Below, piece by piece: positions 25,872 to 34,027 of a stretch of DNA of 64,000 nt; within the stretch, counting starts at the first letter, position 1, and each line of letters begins with the position of its first letter. A model generated the notes under the pieces. The model saw only the letters and a list, made by a program, of their open reading frames with translations, was not told where the DNA came from and searched no databases. This DNA comes from Chthonomonas sp. UBA2017 (GTDB lineage Bacteria > Armatimonadota > Fimbriimonadia > Fimbriimonadales > Fimbriimonadaceae), in the NCBI GenBank assembly GCA_002335425.1, contig DDCB01000030.1, positions 40,030 through 104,029 of the forward strand, written 5' to 3'. A program made the position numbers and the translations under genes.

Positions 25872-27023
25872 GTGAAGCTCCACGAATATCAGTCCAAAGA
25901 CCTTTTGGCCCGCTATGGGGTCAACGTTCCTGGGGGCCGCGTGGCCCACGACGCGGCCGATGCGCAGGCGATCGCGGACGAGTTTGGTGGCAAGGTCGTG
26001 GTGAAGGCCCAGGTTCTGATGGGCGGACGGGGCAAAGCCGGGGGCGTCAAGCTTTTTGACAACGCCGCGGCGGCGGGAGCCTTCACGCAAGAGCTGATCG
26101 GAAAGCGGCTGGTCAGCATCCAGAATCCCGCCGGGATGGTCGTCGAGAAGGTCCTCGTCGGCGAGCTCATCGACATCGACGAGGAGTACTACCTGAGCGT
26201 GCTGTTGGACCGTGCAGCCGCGCAACTGGTGGTGATGATCAGCAAGGAAGGCGGCATGGACATCGAAGAGGTCGCCGAGAAGCATCCCGAGGCGATTGTT
26301 CGACTGCATGTCGATCCGGCTTGGGGGCTGAGCGACTTTGAGATTCGAGCGGCTCTGGCCCAGGCGAACATCCCGAAGGCCGCTCGTGGGCAGATGGTCG
26401 CCATGATCAAGAGTTTGGTGAGCGCCTATCTTCGCGAAGATGCCGACTTGATTGAGATCAACCCGTGCGCCTGGACTCCTGACGGCAAACTGATCGCGGC
26501 CGACGCCAAGGTCTCGATCGATGAGAACGCCCTTTTTCGGCATAAGGAGTACGGGGACACGGCAGAGGACAGCGCCGAAGACCCGCTCGAAGCCGAGGCG
26601 ACTCGACGGGGAATCGCCTATGTTCGACTGGGAGGCGATATTGGAGTCATCGGAAACGGCGCCGGACTGGTGATGTGCTCGATGGACGAAGTCACTGCCG
26701 CGGGGGGCCGACCGGCCAACTTTTTGGATGTGGGTGGTGGTGCCCAAGCCGAGCGCGTGAAGAGCTGCGTCGAGCTGATCTTGATGGACCCGAACGTAAA
26801 GGGACTGCTCATCAATATCTTTGGTGGGATCACCCGGTGCGATGAGGTCGCCAAGGGCATCTTGAGTGCGCTAGATGAACTGAATGTCCAGATTCCCGTG
26901 GTCGCCCGGATTGAAGGGACCGCGAGCGAGGAAGGACGCGCGCTCCTTCAGGGCACTCGAATCGTGCCTGCGCAGACGATGCAAGAAGCGGCGCAGAAGA
27001 TCGTTTCGTTGGCTTACGCCTAG
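25872..27023 (+). CDS. sucC: Succinyl-CoA ligase, beta subunit
   Basis: A 383-residue ATP-grasp subunit of succinate-CoA ligase, the TCA-cycle step making ATP or GTP from succinyl-CoA. The N-terminus MKLHEYQSKDLLARYGV, KAQVLMGGRGKAGGVK, the EINPCAWTPDG block and the C-terminal NIFGGITRCDEVA are diagnostic. The start is GTG. The alpha subunit gene sucD normally follows directly but here a PfkB kinase does, so sucD must be elsewhere. Confidence 0.97.
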   Translation: MKLHEYQSKDLLARYGVNVPGGRVAHDAADAQAIADEFGGKVVVKAQVLMGGRGKAGGVKLFDNAAAAGAFTQELIGKRLVSIQNPAGMVVEKVLVGELIDIDEEYYLSVLLDRAAAQLVVMISKEGGMDIEEVAEKHPEAIVRLHVDPAWGLSDFEIRAALAQANIPKAARGQMVAMIKSLVSAYLREDADLIEINPCAWTPDGKLIAADAKVSIDENALFRHKEYGDTAEDSAEDPLEAEATRRGIAYVRLGGDIGVIGNGAGLVMCSMDEVTAAGGRPANFLDVGGGAQAERVKSCVELILMDPNVKGLLINIFGGITRCDEVAKGILSALDELNVQIPVVARIEGTASEEGRALLQGTRIVPAQTMQEAAQKIVSLAYA

Positions 27024-27077
27024 TCCCAGAAGATTCGCCGGGGGCGCGTCGGGCTCGAAATGGGGTATCCCTGTCTC

Positions 27078-28055
27078 GTGGCTCAGTACGACGTTTTTGG
27101 CATGTGCAACCCTCTTTACGACATCCTCGCCGAGGTTCCCGAGACTCTCTTGGACGAGCTCGGATTTGCCAAGGGCGGCATGTTTCTGATCGCCCAGGAC
27201 CAGCAACGCCAGCTGGTAGATCGAACTTACGAGTACATCGTCAAGGCCGAAGCGGGAGGCTCGGGCGCAAACACGATGATCGGTCTCGGGATGCTCGGCG
27301 GGAAGGGGGTTTATACGGGCCACGTCGGGACGGATGAACACGCTGAGCTTTATCGCCAAAGCCTGAACGATCAAGGCATCAAGCCGAACCTCGGCGTGAG
27401 CGACGGAACGACCGGGATCTGCTTGGTTTTGGTCACCCCCGACACCCAGCGAACGATGTGTACGTTCTTGGGTCTCAGTCGCGAGCTCGACCGAAACGAT
27501 GTGAATGTCGATGACCTTCGAGCCTCGAAGTACCTCTATGCAACGGCCTATTTGTGGGACACCGACAACCAAAAGGATGCGGTTCTGCATGCGATGAAGG
27601 AGGCGAACCAAGCCGGAGTCAAGGTTGCGCTGAGCTTGAGCGACCCGTTTTGCGTGAATCGCCACAAAGACGATCTCTTGACGCTCGTTCGAGATCACGT
27701 CGATTTGTTGTTTGGAAACTTTCAGGAGGCTCAGGCCTTGACGGACACCGATTCCCCTGAGGACGCGCTTCGCAAGCTCTCAGAGTGGTCTGAGATTGCG
27801 GTGGTGACGCTCGACGACAAGGGTTCGCTGATCCAGCGAGGCGAGGAGCGCGTGCAAGTTCCCGTGCATCGGGTGACGGCGGTCGACACGACCGGGGCAG
27901 GAGATATGTACGCCGCCGGTCTCTTGTACGGGGTGACCCAGGGCCTGAGCTTAGAAAAAACGGGACGGATCGCGAGCTATGCGGCGGCGATGGTGGTCTC
28001 AAAGCTTGGCCCGCGACTGGAATCCATCGACGCGTCCGTGGTTGCGAGCCTGTAA
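27078..28055 (+). CDS. PfkB-family kinase, adenosine kinase-like
   Basis: A 325-residue ribokinase-fold sugar or nucleoside kinase. Motifs: GGSGANTMIGLGMLGG near the N-terminus and the anion-hole/catalytic signature DTTGAGDMYAAG (catalytic Asp in GAGD). The N-terminus YDVFGMCNPLYDILAEV resembles the adenosine-kinase branch; substrate not proven. GTG 27078 gives the family-length start; ATG 27060 is an alternative. TATCCC lies just upstream. A perfect hairpin follows the stop. Confidence 0.88.
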   Translation: MAQYDVFGMCNPLYDILAEVPETLLDELGFAKGGMFLIAQDQQRQLVDRTYEYIVKAEAGGSGANTMIGLGMLGGKGVYTGHVGTDEHAELYRQSLNDQGIKPNLGVSDGTTGICLVLVTPDTQRTMCTFLGLSRELDRNDVNVDDLRASKYLYATAYLWDTDNQKDAVLHAMKEANQAGVKVALSLSDPFCVNRHKDDLLTLVRDHVDLLFGNFQEAQALTDTDSPEDALRKLSEWSEIAVVTLDDKGSLIQRGEERVQVPVHRVTAVDTTGAGDMYAAGLLYGVTQGLSLEKTGRIASYAAAMVVSKLGPRLESIDASVVASL

Positions 28056-28070
28056 GGGCTTGCTAAAAGT

Positions 28071-28107
28071 GAGAGTGCCGGGTGGACTGAGTCCACCCGG
28101 CACTCTC
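28071..28107. terminator. Bidirectional terminator hairpin
   Basis: A perfect 17-base-pair stem with a TGA loop (arms 28071-28087 and 28091-28107) lies between two convergent genes. The plus side is followed by a short GTTTG and the minus side by CTTTTAG, so it may serve both. Confidence 0.75.
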
Positions 28108-28128
28108 GTTTGAGGAGAGGGGAGATCG

Positions 28129-29427
28129 TTAGAGGTCGCCCATCAGACCGTTGCAGTTGGCCCAACCCGAGTAGTCGAAGTTGGTCACTTCACCGTCCCA
28201 ATCGAAGTCTGCATTGGCGTCAAAGCCTTCTTCGCCGAGGGTTCGTCCGTTCGCCGCGGCCCAGATCGAGTAGTCCACATTGGTTGTCTCATTATCACCG
28301 TCGGCATCGCCATTCCCGAGGAAGAAGTTCTGGACTTGACCAAAGACGTTGTTTTGAATGCCGTTCTTGGTGTGTCGGAGGAACGTTCGACCCTTGGTTC
28401 CGATATTCCAGCTTCCGTTCGCGAAAGGGATGTCCAGAACATACAGGTTATTGAATCCAGTCGGCACGGTCTTGACGGTGAAGATGGTGTCGAGGGTTCC
28501 CGGTCGTCGGAACTCGAACTCAAGGTGGACATTGGCTGGATTTCCGGTGAAGCAACCGAGGCCGACTTGAGCTTGAATCGGGAACGGAAGTGCGTCGGCC
28601 ATGATGGATCGACAGGCGTTGACGGGAGTTCCGGTGTTATTCAGGCCCGAGGGTCGCCACACAGACGATCCGTTGGTGAGGAAAGTCGTGTTCGCGGTGC
28701 CTTGACCGGCGTCATAGACGACCATATCTTGCGAGCCGCCGCTGAGGCTGGTAGCGCTTTGATTCCAGATGCTGAAGTGCGTGAGGCGCATCGTCTCACC
28801 TGGTTGGAGGGTGATCGACCCAAAGCCTGCGACGGAAATCGGGATGTTGAATCCCCACGGTCGGACGGCATTGGTCGCTTGACCGGCCGGGTTCGCTCCG
28901 CCCGCAAAGCTCGAAGTCACGTTGGAATCGAGACCCGCACCAAAGCCCCAGTGACCTCGCGAAGAGGTCGCACTATTTCCGACGTTGCCGTTGAGTTGGA
29001 GGCGGAAGTTTTGCCGCGAGGCTGCGGCCCCGGCCGACGTCGAGGAGCTGATGCCGATGAAGACGTTCCCAGAATTGAACGTGATGGGGGTTGAGAAATC
29101 ATTTCGAACCCAGAGGCTGTAGTTCATCGACTTCGTGCGATTAGCAAAAGTGCCCGAAGCGTTGCCGCGCGTCGACGTGTTGGTGAGGTCTTGGCGAACC
29201 ATTAGGTCGTTGTGCCGGAAAATCCAAGCTGACTCGGGAGATGGATTATTGTTGATCATCTCCGACTGCATGGCTCCATCGGTGTCGACGTTTTGCGTGC
29301 CGAACGTGATGAAGTAGGTCAGCTTGTTTTGGGCCAGCGCACCTGCGGTGAGGGCCGCCGACATGGCGACGAGAGAAGTGAGACGAGTGATTGCGCTCGA
29401 AACTTGCGCTCCCTTGAATGATTTCAT
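28129..29427 (-). CDS. Secreted protein with C-terminal dockerin-like repeats
   Basis: A 432-residue exported protein with a signal peptide (SLVAMSAALTAGALAQ) and a large beta-rich, Asn/Ser/Thr-rich body without a recognised catalytic motif. Two calcium-loop repeats close it: GDADGDNETTNVDYSIW and FDWDGEVTNFDYSGW. They share the TNxDYS signature with the 13117-14517 protein, although the bodies are not alike. A complete sigma-70-type promoter lies at 29496-29524, and TAGGAG 15 bases before the ATG may be the SD. It is probably surface-located; function unknown. Confidence 0.8.
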   Translation of the reverse strand: MKSFKGAQVSSAITRLTSLVAMSAALTAGALAQNKLTYFITFGTQNVDTDGAMQSEMINNNPSPESAWIFRHNDLMVRQDLTNTSTRGNASGTFANRTKSMNYSLWVRNDFSTPITFNSGNVFIGISSSTSAGAAASRQNFRLQLNGNVGNSATSSRGHWGFGAGLDSNVTSSFAGGANPAGQATNAVRPWGFNIPISVAGFGSITLQPGETMRLTHFSIWNQSATSLSGGSQDMVVYDAGQGTANTTFLTNGSSVWRPSGLNNTGTPVNACRSIMADALPFPIQAQVGLGCFTGNPANVHLEFEFRRPGTLDTIFTVKTVPTGFNNLYVLDIPFANGSWNIGTKGRTFLRHTKNGIQNNVFGQVQNFFLGNGDADGDNETTNVDYSIWAAANGRTLGEEGFDANADFDWDGEVTNFDYSGWANCNGLMGDL

Positions 29428-29495
29428 GGTCTTGAGGAACTCCTATGGGGCCGGAAAGTGGCTAGAGCGGCCCCGCATATTGTCTTGGCACGGTC

Positions 29496-29524
29496 ATTAT
29501 ACGATGGGTTTTGCGAATCGCCAA
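29496..29524 (-). promoter_or_regulatory. Sigma-70-type promoter
   Basis: TTGGCG, a 17-base spacer and TATAAT on the minus strand, about 70 bases before the start of the secreted dockerin-repeat gene. One of the best-matching promoters in the window. Confidence 0.7.
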
Positions 29525-29561
29525 GTACTTTTTATGTAAAGATTCAAAAAAAGATGAAGCC

Positions 29562-29596
29562 AGTACTTTTGCCGGTGATTGACCGGCAGAAATACT
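29562..29596. repeat. Imperfect inverted repeat in divergent promoter region
   Basis: Arms of 15 bases (29562-29576 and 29582-29596) pair with one mismatch and one G-T wobble around the loop GATTG. There is no T-run on either side, so it is more likely an operator or RNA structure than a terminator. Confidence 0.5.
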
Positions 29597-29696
29597 AGCT
29601 TCGTTCCAGGCCCCGCTTGACCAGCGGAGCGAGCCTCAAGACTTCGCGATTTGATCGGAAATGCCACTTTCCTCGCGTGCTCATGAGGTACGACGC

Positions 29697-29708
29697 GAAT
29701 CGCGATTC
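29697..29708. promoter_or_regulatory. Perfect 12-base palindrome, possible operator
   Basis: GAATCGCGATTC lies about 80 bases before the -10 box of the rhamnulose aldolase gene. Position and symmetry suit a dimeric regulator, but no regulator gene is adjacent. Confidence 0.3.
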
Positions 29709-29785
29709 ATTCGTTCAGATGAAATCCATCATTTTTTCAAAATGCTCACTCGGGCGTCCTGAGGCCGGGCCGATCGGCAGGCCTG

Positions 29786-29791
29786 TATACT
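29786..29791 (+). promoter_or_regulatory. Extended -10 box of a probable leaderless promoter
   Basis: TATACT with a TG directly before it, seven bases upstream of GTG 29799. No SD sequence is present. Confidence 0.55.
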
Positions 29792-29798
29792 CGCATCT

Positions 29799-30587
29799 GT
29801 GGATAGTAGTGCGGTTTTGAACGATCTTGTGGAGCTGAGCCGGCAGGTCGGTCGCCCCGAAAACGACCTGGTCATCTTGGCCGAGGGGAACACAAGTGCT
29901 CGTTGCGGGGACCGGTTTTGGGTCAAGGCCAGCGGGAAGCGGCTTCATGAGATTCATGTGGGGGGCTTTGTCGAGGTATGGCTTCAGCCGGTGCTGGACC
30001 TCTTTGACCAACAACTTGAAGATGCGGCCGTCAAACAGGCCCTGCAAGCGGCGCGAGTCGATCCCGATCAGCCGCTGATGCCTTCGATCGAGACCTTCAT
30101 GCACGCCGACCTGTTGAGCCTTCCCGAAGTTGAGGTCGTGATTCACACGCACCCGACGATCCTGAATGGACTCCTGACGGTGCAGGGAGCCGAGGAGTGG
30201 GCGAGTTGGCGTCTCTTTCCGGATGAGGTTGTCTTGTGCGGCCCGGCGACGTGTTGGGTGCCCTATGCCGACCCGGGGATGCCGCTCTCCAGGGCGATTC
30301 GTACTTCGGTCCGGCAGTTTATTGCCGAGCGAGGCGAGGTCCCGAAGGTGTTGTGGCTTGCGAACCACGGCCTCATCACGCTGGGCCGAAACGGGCCCGA
30401 GGCCTGGAGCGCGACCTGGATGGCGGTGAAGGCAGCTCGGATCTTGGCTGGTGCCCTCGCCACGGGACGGCCTCCGGCGAGGCTCACCGACGAGGAGATC
30501 GACCGGATTCATACTCGGCCCGACGAGCATTATCGCCAGAGGCTCTTGTGGGAAACCCAGTCCAACATCTCTACGCCCTCGACCTAG
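29799..30587 (+). CDS. Class II aldolase, probable rhamnulose-1-phosphate aldolase
   Basis: A 262-residue zinc-dependent class II aldolase/adducin family enzyme. Zinc ligands are visible as HTHP (in EVVIHTHPTIL) and the His of LANHGLITLG; LAEGNTSAR is the substrate-phosphate loop. The gene overlaps a rhamnulokinase-like gene by 40 bases, which favours rhamnulose-1-phosphate as substrate (cleaved to dihydroxyacetone phosphate and L-lactaldehyde); fuculose-1-phosphate is the alternative. GTG 29799 is set by TATACT seven bases upstream. No rhamnose isomerase or transporter is near. Confidence 0.8.
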   Translation: MDSSAVLNDLVELSRQVGRPENDLVILAEGNTSARCGDRFWVKASGKRLHEIHVGGFVEVWLQPVLDLFDQQLEDAAVKQALQAARVDPDQPLMPSIETFMHADLLSLPEVEVVIHTHPTILNGLLTVQGAEEWASWRLFPDEVVLCGPATCWVPYADPGMPLSRAIRTSVRQFIAERGEVPKVLWLANHGLITLGRNGPEAWSATWMAVKAARILAGALATGRPPARLTDEEIDRIHTRPDEHYRQRLLWETQSNISTPST

Positions 30588-31894
30588 GCGCGACGTCGGC
30601 TCGATTGGCGCACGGGGTTTGGGATGGCCGAGTCCTCAAGATTCGGATGGTTCGCCGGCTCGCCCATGCGCCGATTGTCAGCTCGGAGGGTTGGTATTGG
30701 GATTGGTCGGCCCTTTCGCAGTTTTGTGATCAAGCGCGCGAAGACGCTGAGCAACACGATTCGCGGCGAACGAGCCTTGCGGTGGATGGCTGGGGCGTCG
30801 ATGTGGGCTTTCTCGACTCGAAGGGCCAGCTCTTGGCCCCTCCTCGGTGTTATCGAGACCCGCGCCATGCCGAGGCGATGACTCTGCTCGCTCCGTTTGC
30901 AAAGGAGCTTTACGATCTGACCGGAGTCCAGTGTTTGGCGCTGAACACGATCTTTCAACTTCAGGCTCGCAAACAAGAGCAGGCCACGTGGCTGGATCGA
31001 GTGGAGCGCTGGCGGATGTTGCCGGAGCTGGTTGTGGAGCAGTGGGGCGGAGCTTCGGGTCACGAGTGGACGAACGCCTCAACCACAGGCCTCGTCGGCT
31101 GGGACGGCCAATGGTGCGATCGGGCCTTCGAGATTATTGGCTGGCCGGTTCCTGAAGAAGAGATCGTTCGACCGGGCGAACTGATTGGGCGAACTCCGAG
31201 CGGAGTCGGATGGGTCCGGGTCGGCTCTCACGACACCGCCTCGGCGGTGGAGGGGTTGGGGCCCTTCGATGCGGATGAGGCCTATTTGAACCTCGGCACC
31301 TGGGCTTTAGTCGGTCGGATTCTGAGCCAGCCGGGGCCGCTGGAATCGGCCCGGGTGAACAACTGGACTCATGAGCGAGCGGTGGATGGGCGAATTCGAT
31401 TCTTGAAGAACGTCCCGGGCATGTACCTCTTTCAGCGGATGCACGAGGAGCTCGGGCTGAGATCAACGTTGGGTGAGTGGCTGAGCTCGGCGTCGAGCCT
31501 TGTGACGTTCGACTCTGGCTTGAATGAGTCCGAGCTATTCTCGCCGCCATCGATGCTGACGGTGGTCGGGGCTGGTCATGGGCCACTCAGTTCGCCCGCG
31601 GAGTGGGCGTCGCGAGCCCTGGGGGTCTGGGCGAGCCTGTTGCGACGCGCGGTCCAAGAGATGGTCGAGATGACAGGCCCGGTTCGACGGCTTCGCGTGG
31701 GTGGGGGTGGGGCGCAGATTCCTGTTGTTCGCGAGGTGATTCAAGAGGCGGTGGGTTGTGAAGTGGTCTGGGGATCGGCCGAAGCGACGATCTTGGGGAA
31801 CTTCAAGGTCCAACTTCAGGCTTGGGATCAGGCAATGCCTGAGGAGGTCTGTTGGATTGAATCGAGCAGCGAGACCGCTAGGTCTGCGGACTGA
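30548..31894 (+). CDS. Rhamnulokinase-like FGGY carbohydrate kinase
   Basis: A 448-residue sugar kinase of the hexokinase/actin fold. ALDLGATSARLAHG is the phosphate 1 motif with the RhaB-type GATSAR, SLAVDGWGVDVGFLD is the RhaB family signature, and NLGTWALVG and RVGGGGAQIP are the later nucleotide-binding motifs. Phosphorylation of L-rhamnulose at O1 is the likely reaction, feeding the aldolase. GTG 30548 lies within the aldolase 3' end. The 3' end overlaps lpxB by 67 bases in antisense. Confidence 0.85.
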   Translation: MGNPVQHLYALDLGATSARLAHGVWDGRVLKIRMVRRLAHAPIVSSEGWYWDWSALSQFCDQAREDAEQHDSRRTSLAVDGWGVDVGFLDSKGQLLAPPRCYRDPRHAEAMTLLAPFAKELYDLTGVQCLALNTIFQLQARKQEQATWLDRVERWRMLPELVVEQWGGASGHEWTNASTTGLVGWDGQWCDRAFEIIGWPVPEEEIVRPGELIGRTPSGVGWVRVGSHDTASAVEGLGPFDADEAYLNLGTWALVGRILSQPGPLESARVNNWTHERAVDGRIRFLKNVPGMYLFQRMHEELGLRSTLGEWLSSASSLVTFDSGLNESELFSPPSMLTVVGAGHGPLSSPAEWASRALGVWASLLRRAVQEMVEMTGPVRRLRVGGGGAQIPVVREVIQEAVGCEVVWGSAEATILGNFKVQLQAWDQAMPEEVCWIESSSETARSAD

Positions 31895-32955
31895 TCGAAC
31901 GCCGTCGCCGGACCAAGAATGGTCCGGAGCCTAGCAAAAGCGTCTTGTTGATGGCGTCGCTCGGAAGAGTTGGCATCCAGGAGTGGTGCCAGGTCGCGTC
32001 GGAGTTGCTCCGGGTGGGCGTCGTGCTGGATGCGTTCGGGGACCACGGGCTCGTCCAGCAACAGGTTTGGCAAGGCGATATAGCTGAATTTCGGCTTGCG
32101 GATTCGGTATTCGAACTCCATCCAGCGGGAGCCGCGATACATCACCACGCAAGGGCATTCGCAGAGGGCAGATTCCAGAGTCGCCGTCCCGCTGCAAAGC
32201 AGGGCGGCTTGCGACCTTTGGAGCACGCCATACGGGTCGCCCTGAGTCCAAAGGGCGGGCTCGGGGCCTTGGTGGGCGGCCCAGAGTCGCTGGAGGTCGG
32301 CCGGGTCCACATTGGAAGCCACAGCGAATTCAACCTGGTCGGCGAGCCCACGCACCGCCTGGGCGATGACAGGCAAATTGTGTTCGATCTCGTGCGTGCG
32401 GCTTCCCGGCAAGAGCGCGATCTGTCGGGCGCGCCGCTCGGGGGGCGGAGGGGATTCACTCACCATCTGCACGAGGGGGTGGCCGAACCAGTGTGCCTGA
32501 GCTCCCGCCTGGCGTAGCAGGTCCGCCGACCAGGAGAACGGAGTGACGAGCGCGTCGGTGATCTCAGGAAGATCAGCGCCTTGTTGATCCCGTCGCCATG
32601 AACCAGGAGGGATGAAGTAGAGCACTTTCCACCCCCGGGCGCGGGCTTGGCGGCAGAGCTTGACGTTCATGTAGCCAAAGTCCACCGGGATGAAGAGTCC
32701 GGGGGGACCCGATTGCAGTGCCCGGACCGCCTTTCGGTAGCCCGAATAAACTCGGGGTGCGACTTTGAGGGCTTCGAGGATGCCCAGGGCGCCCCAAGAT
32801 CGGCTGTCGGCGATCGGCTCAACTCCTGCTTCGAAGAGCCGAGTCCCCCCGACGGCTTGAACCTCCAAGTCAGGTCGTCGCTGGCGAATGGACCGAACGA
32901 GCCGGGCGGCATAGGCGTCGCCGCTGGCTTCCCCCGCGCTCAAGAAGAGCCTCAC
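31828..32955 (-). CDS. lpxB: LpxB, lipid-A-disaccharide synthase
   Basis: A 375-residue GT19 glycosyltransferase that joins UDP-diacylglucosamine and lipid X to form the lipid A disaccharide on the inner face of the membrane. LFLSAGEASGDAYAARLV at the N-terminus and ALLPGSRTHEIEHNLP and CSGTATLESALCECPCVVMYRGS in the C-terminal domain are diagnostic. Its presence indicates an outer membrane with lipopolysaccharide. The GTG start overlaps the upstream M42 peptidase stop as GTGA. The other lpx genes are not in the window. Confidence 0.95.
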   Translation of the reverse strand: MRLFLSAGEASGDAYAARLVRSIRQRRPDLEVQAVGGTRLFEAGVEPIADSRSWGALGILEALKVAPRVYSGYRKAVRALQSGPPGLFIPVDFGYMNVKLCRQARARGWKVLYFIPPGSWRRDQQGADLPEITDALVTPFSWSADLLRQAGAQAHWFGHPLVQMVSESPPPPERRARQIALLPGSRTHEIEHNLPVIAQAVRGLADQVEFAVASNVDPADLQRLWAAHQGPEPALWTQGDPYGVLQRSQAALLCSGTATLESALCECPCVVMYRGSRWMEFEYRIRKPKFSYIALPNLLLDEPVVPERIQHDAHPEQLRRDLAPLLDANSSERRHQQDAFARLRTILGPATAFDQSADLAVSLLDSIQQTSSGIA

Positions 32956-33995
32956 GACTCGAACAGATATTCGGCCATGAGGACGGTCGTATCCACGAGA
33001 GCGTCGATATGGGTTCGTTCGTAGCCGTGGCTGGTGTCGACCCCGGGACCGATCAAGGCGACTTCGGCTCGACCTCCGGCCCGCCAATAGGCCGAACCGT
33101 CGCTGCCGTAATAAGGATAGATGTCGGGCTTCAGGTCGATGCCTTGTTGCTCGGCGACGGTGCGGAGCTTTTCGGTGAGCCGACGAGAATAAGGTCCGGA
33201 TGAATCCTTAATACAGATGGAGCAATGGAATTCATCGCCTCGGAGCCCGTGGCCGATGCAAGCCATGTCGGCGACGACCAGCTCGGTGATGTTTTCGGGC
33301 AGGCCGTCGGTTCCGCCGTGGCCGACCTCTTCGTAGTTCGAGATCAGGATGGTCGTGTCTTGAGCCGGCGAGACTCCGGCTTCGGTGATGGCCTTCAGAG
33401 CGGCGACCACACAGGCGACGCAAGCTTTGTCATCCAAAAATCGCGACCGGATAAAGCCGCTGGTGACCTCGACCCGGGGGTCGAAGTAGACGAAGTCGCC
33501 GACTTCGATCCCGAGCATTCGAGTTTGCTCGGCGGTTTCGGTTCGTTCATCGAGTCGAACTTCGAGGGTGTCGGCGTTTCGCGGGGCTGAGGTGGCTTCT
33601 TTATTGACGTGGACGGCTCCGTTTGTCAGAACAATCGAGCCGCGAATCTGGCTTCCCGACCGCGTCGGAATCCAGACGCCTTCGCTTTCGACGCTCGGCC
33701 AGTTCACCCCGTTGAGGGCCGACAGGCGGAGCCGACCGTTGCCCTTGATTTCGGCGACGACCGCGCCGAGAGTGTCAACGTGGGCGGTGATCGCTCGGGG
33801 GGCGTCGTTTTGGATGCCCGGAATTTGGGCGACCAACGCGCCTTTCAGCGTGCGGTGGGTTTGGAGTCCAAAGCTCTGGAGTTCTTGTTCAACGAAGCTG
33901 ATGGCCCATTCGGTGTCGCCCGTGGGGCTGGGCGAATTCAGGAGATCAACCAAAAATCGCTCGATGTATTCCGGAGAGATCGCAAAACGGGCCAT
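32952..33995 (-). CDS. M42 family metallo-aminopeptidase
   Basis: A 347-residue dizinc aminopeptidase of the glutamyl/deblocking aminopeptidase (TET) type, which form large self-compartmentalised assemblies. Ligand-bearing motifs: AITAHVDTLGA, FLDDKACVACVV, ISNYEEVGHGG (catalytic Glu pair) and ADMACIGHG, with a late GVDTSHGYERTH histidine. Cytosolic, acting on peptides. It is translationally coupled to lpxB. TAGAAT lies nine bases before the ATG, giving at most a very short leader. Confidence 0.9.
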   Translation of the reverse strand: MARFAISPEYIERFLVDLLNSPSPTGDTEWAISFVEQELQSFGLQTHRTLKGALVAQIPGIQNDAPRAITAHVDTLGAVVAEIKGNGRLRLSALNGVNWPSVESEGVWIPTRSGSQIRGSIVLTNGAVHVNKEATSAPRNADTLEVRLDERTETAEQTRMLGIEVGDFVYFDPRVEVTSGFIRSRFLDDKACVACVVAALKAITEAGVSPAQDTTILISNYEEVGHGGTDGLPENITELVVADMACIGHGLRGDEFHCSICIKDSSGPYSRRLTEKLRTVAEQQGIDLKPDIYPYYGSDGSAYWRAGGRAEVALIGPGVDTSHGYERTHIDALVDTTVLMAEYLFES

Positions 33996-34027
33996 ACGTT
34001 GCCCATTCTAGCCGATTGATCGGGGGT

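Larger units (their letters stand above)
29428..29798. other. Divergent intergenic region with hairpin and palindrome
   Basis: 371 bases without a gene. It holds the minus-strand promoter (29496-29524), a direct repeat of AGTACTTTT (29524 and 29562), a long imperfect hairpin (29562-29596), a perfect palindrome GAATCGCGATTC (29697-29708) and the plus-strand box TATACT (29786-29791). The A/T-rich core is unlike its neighbours. Confidence 0.6.
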
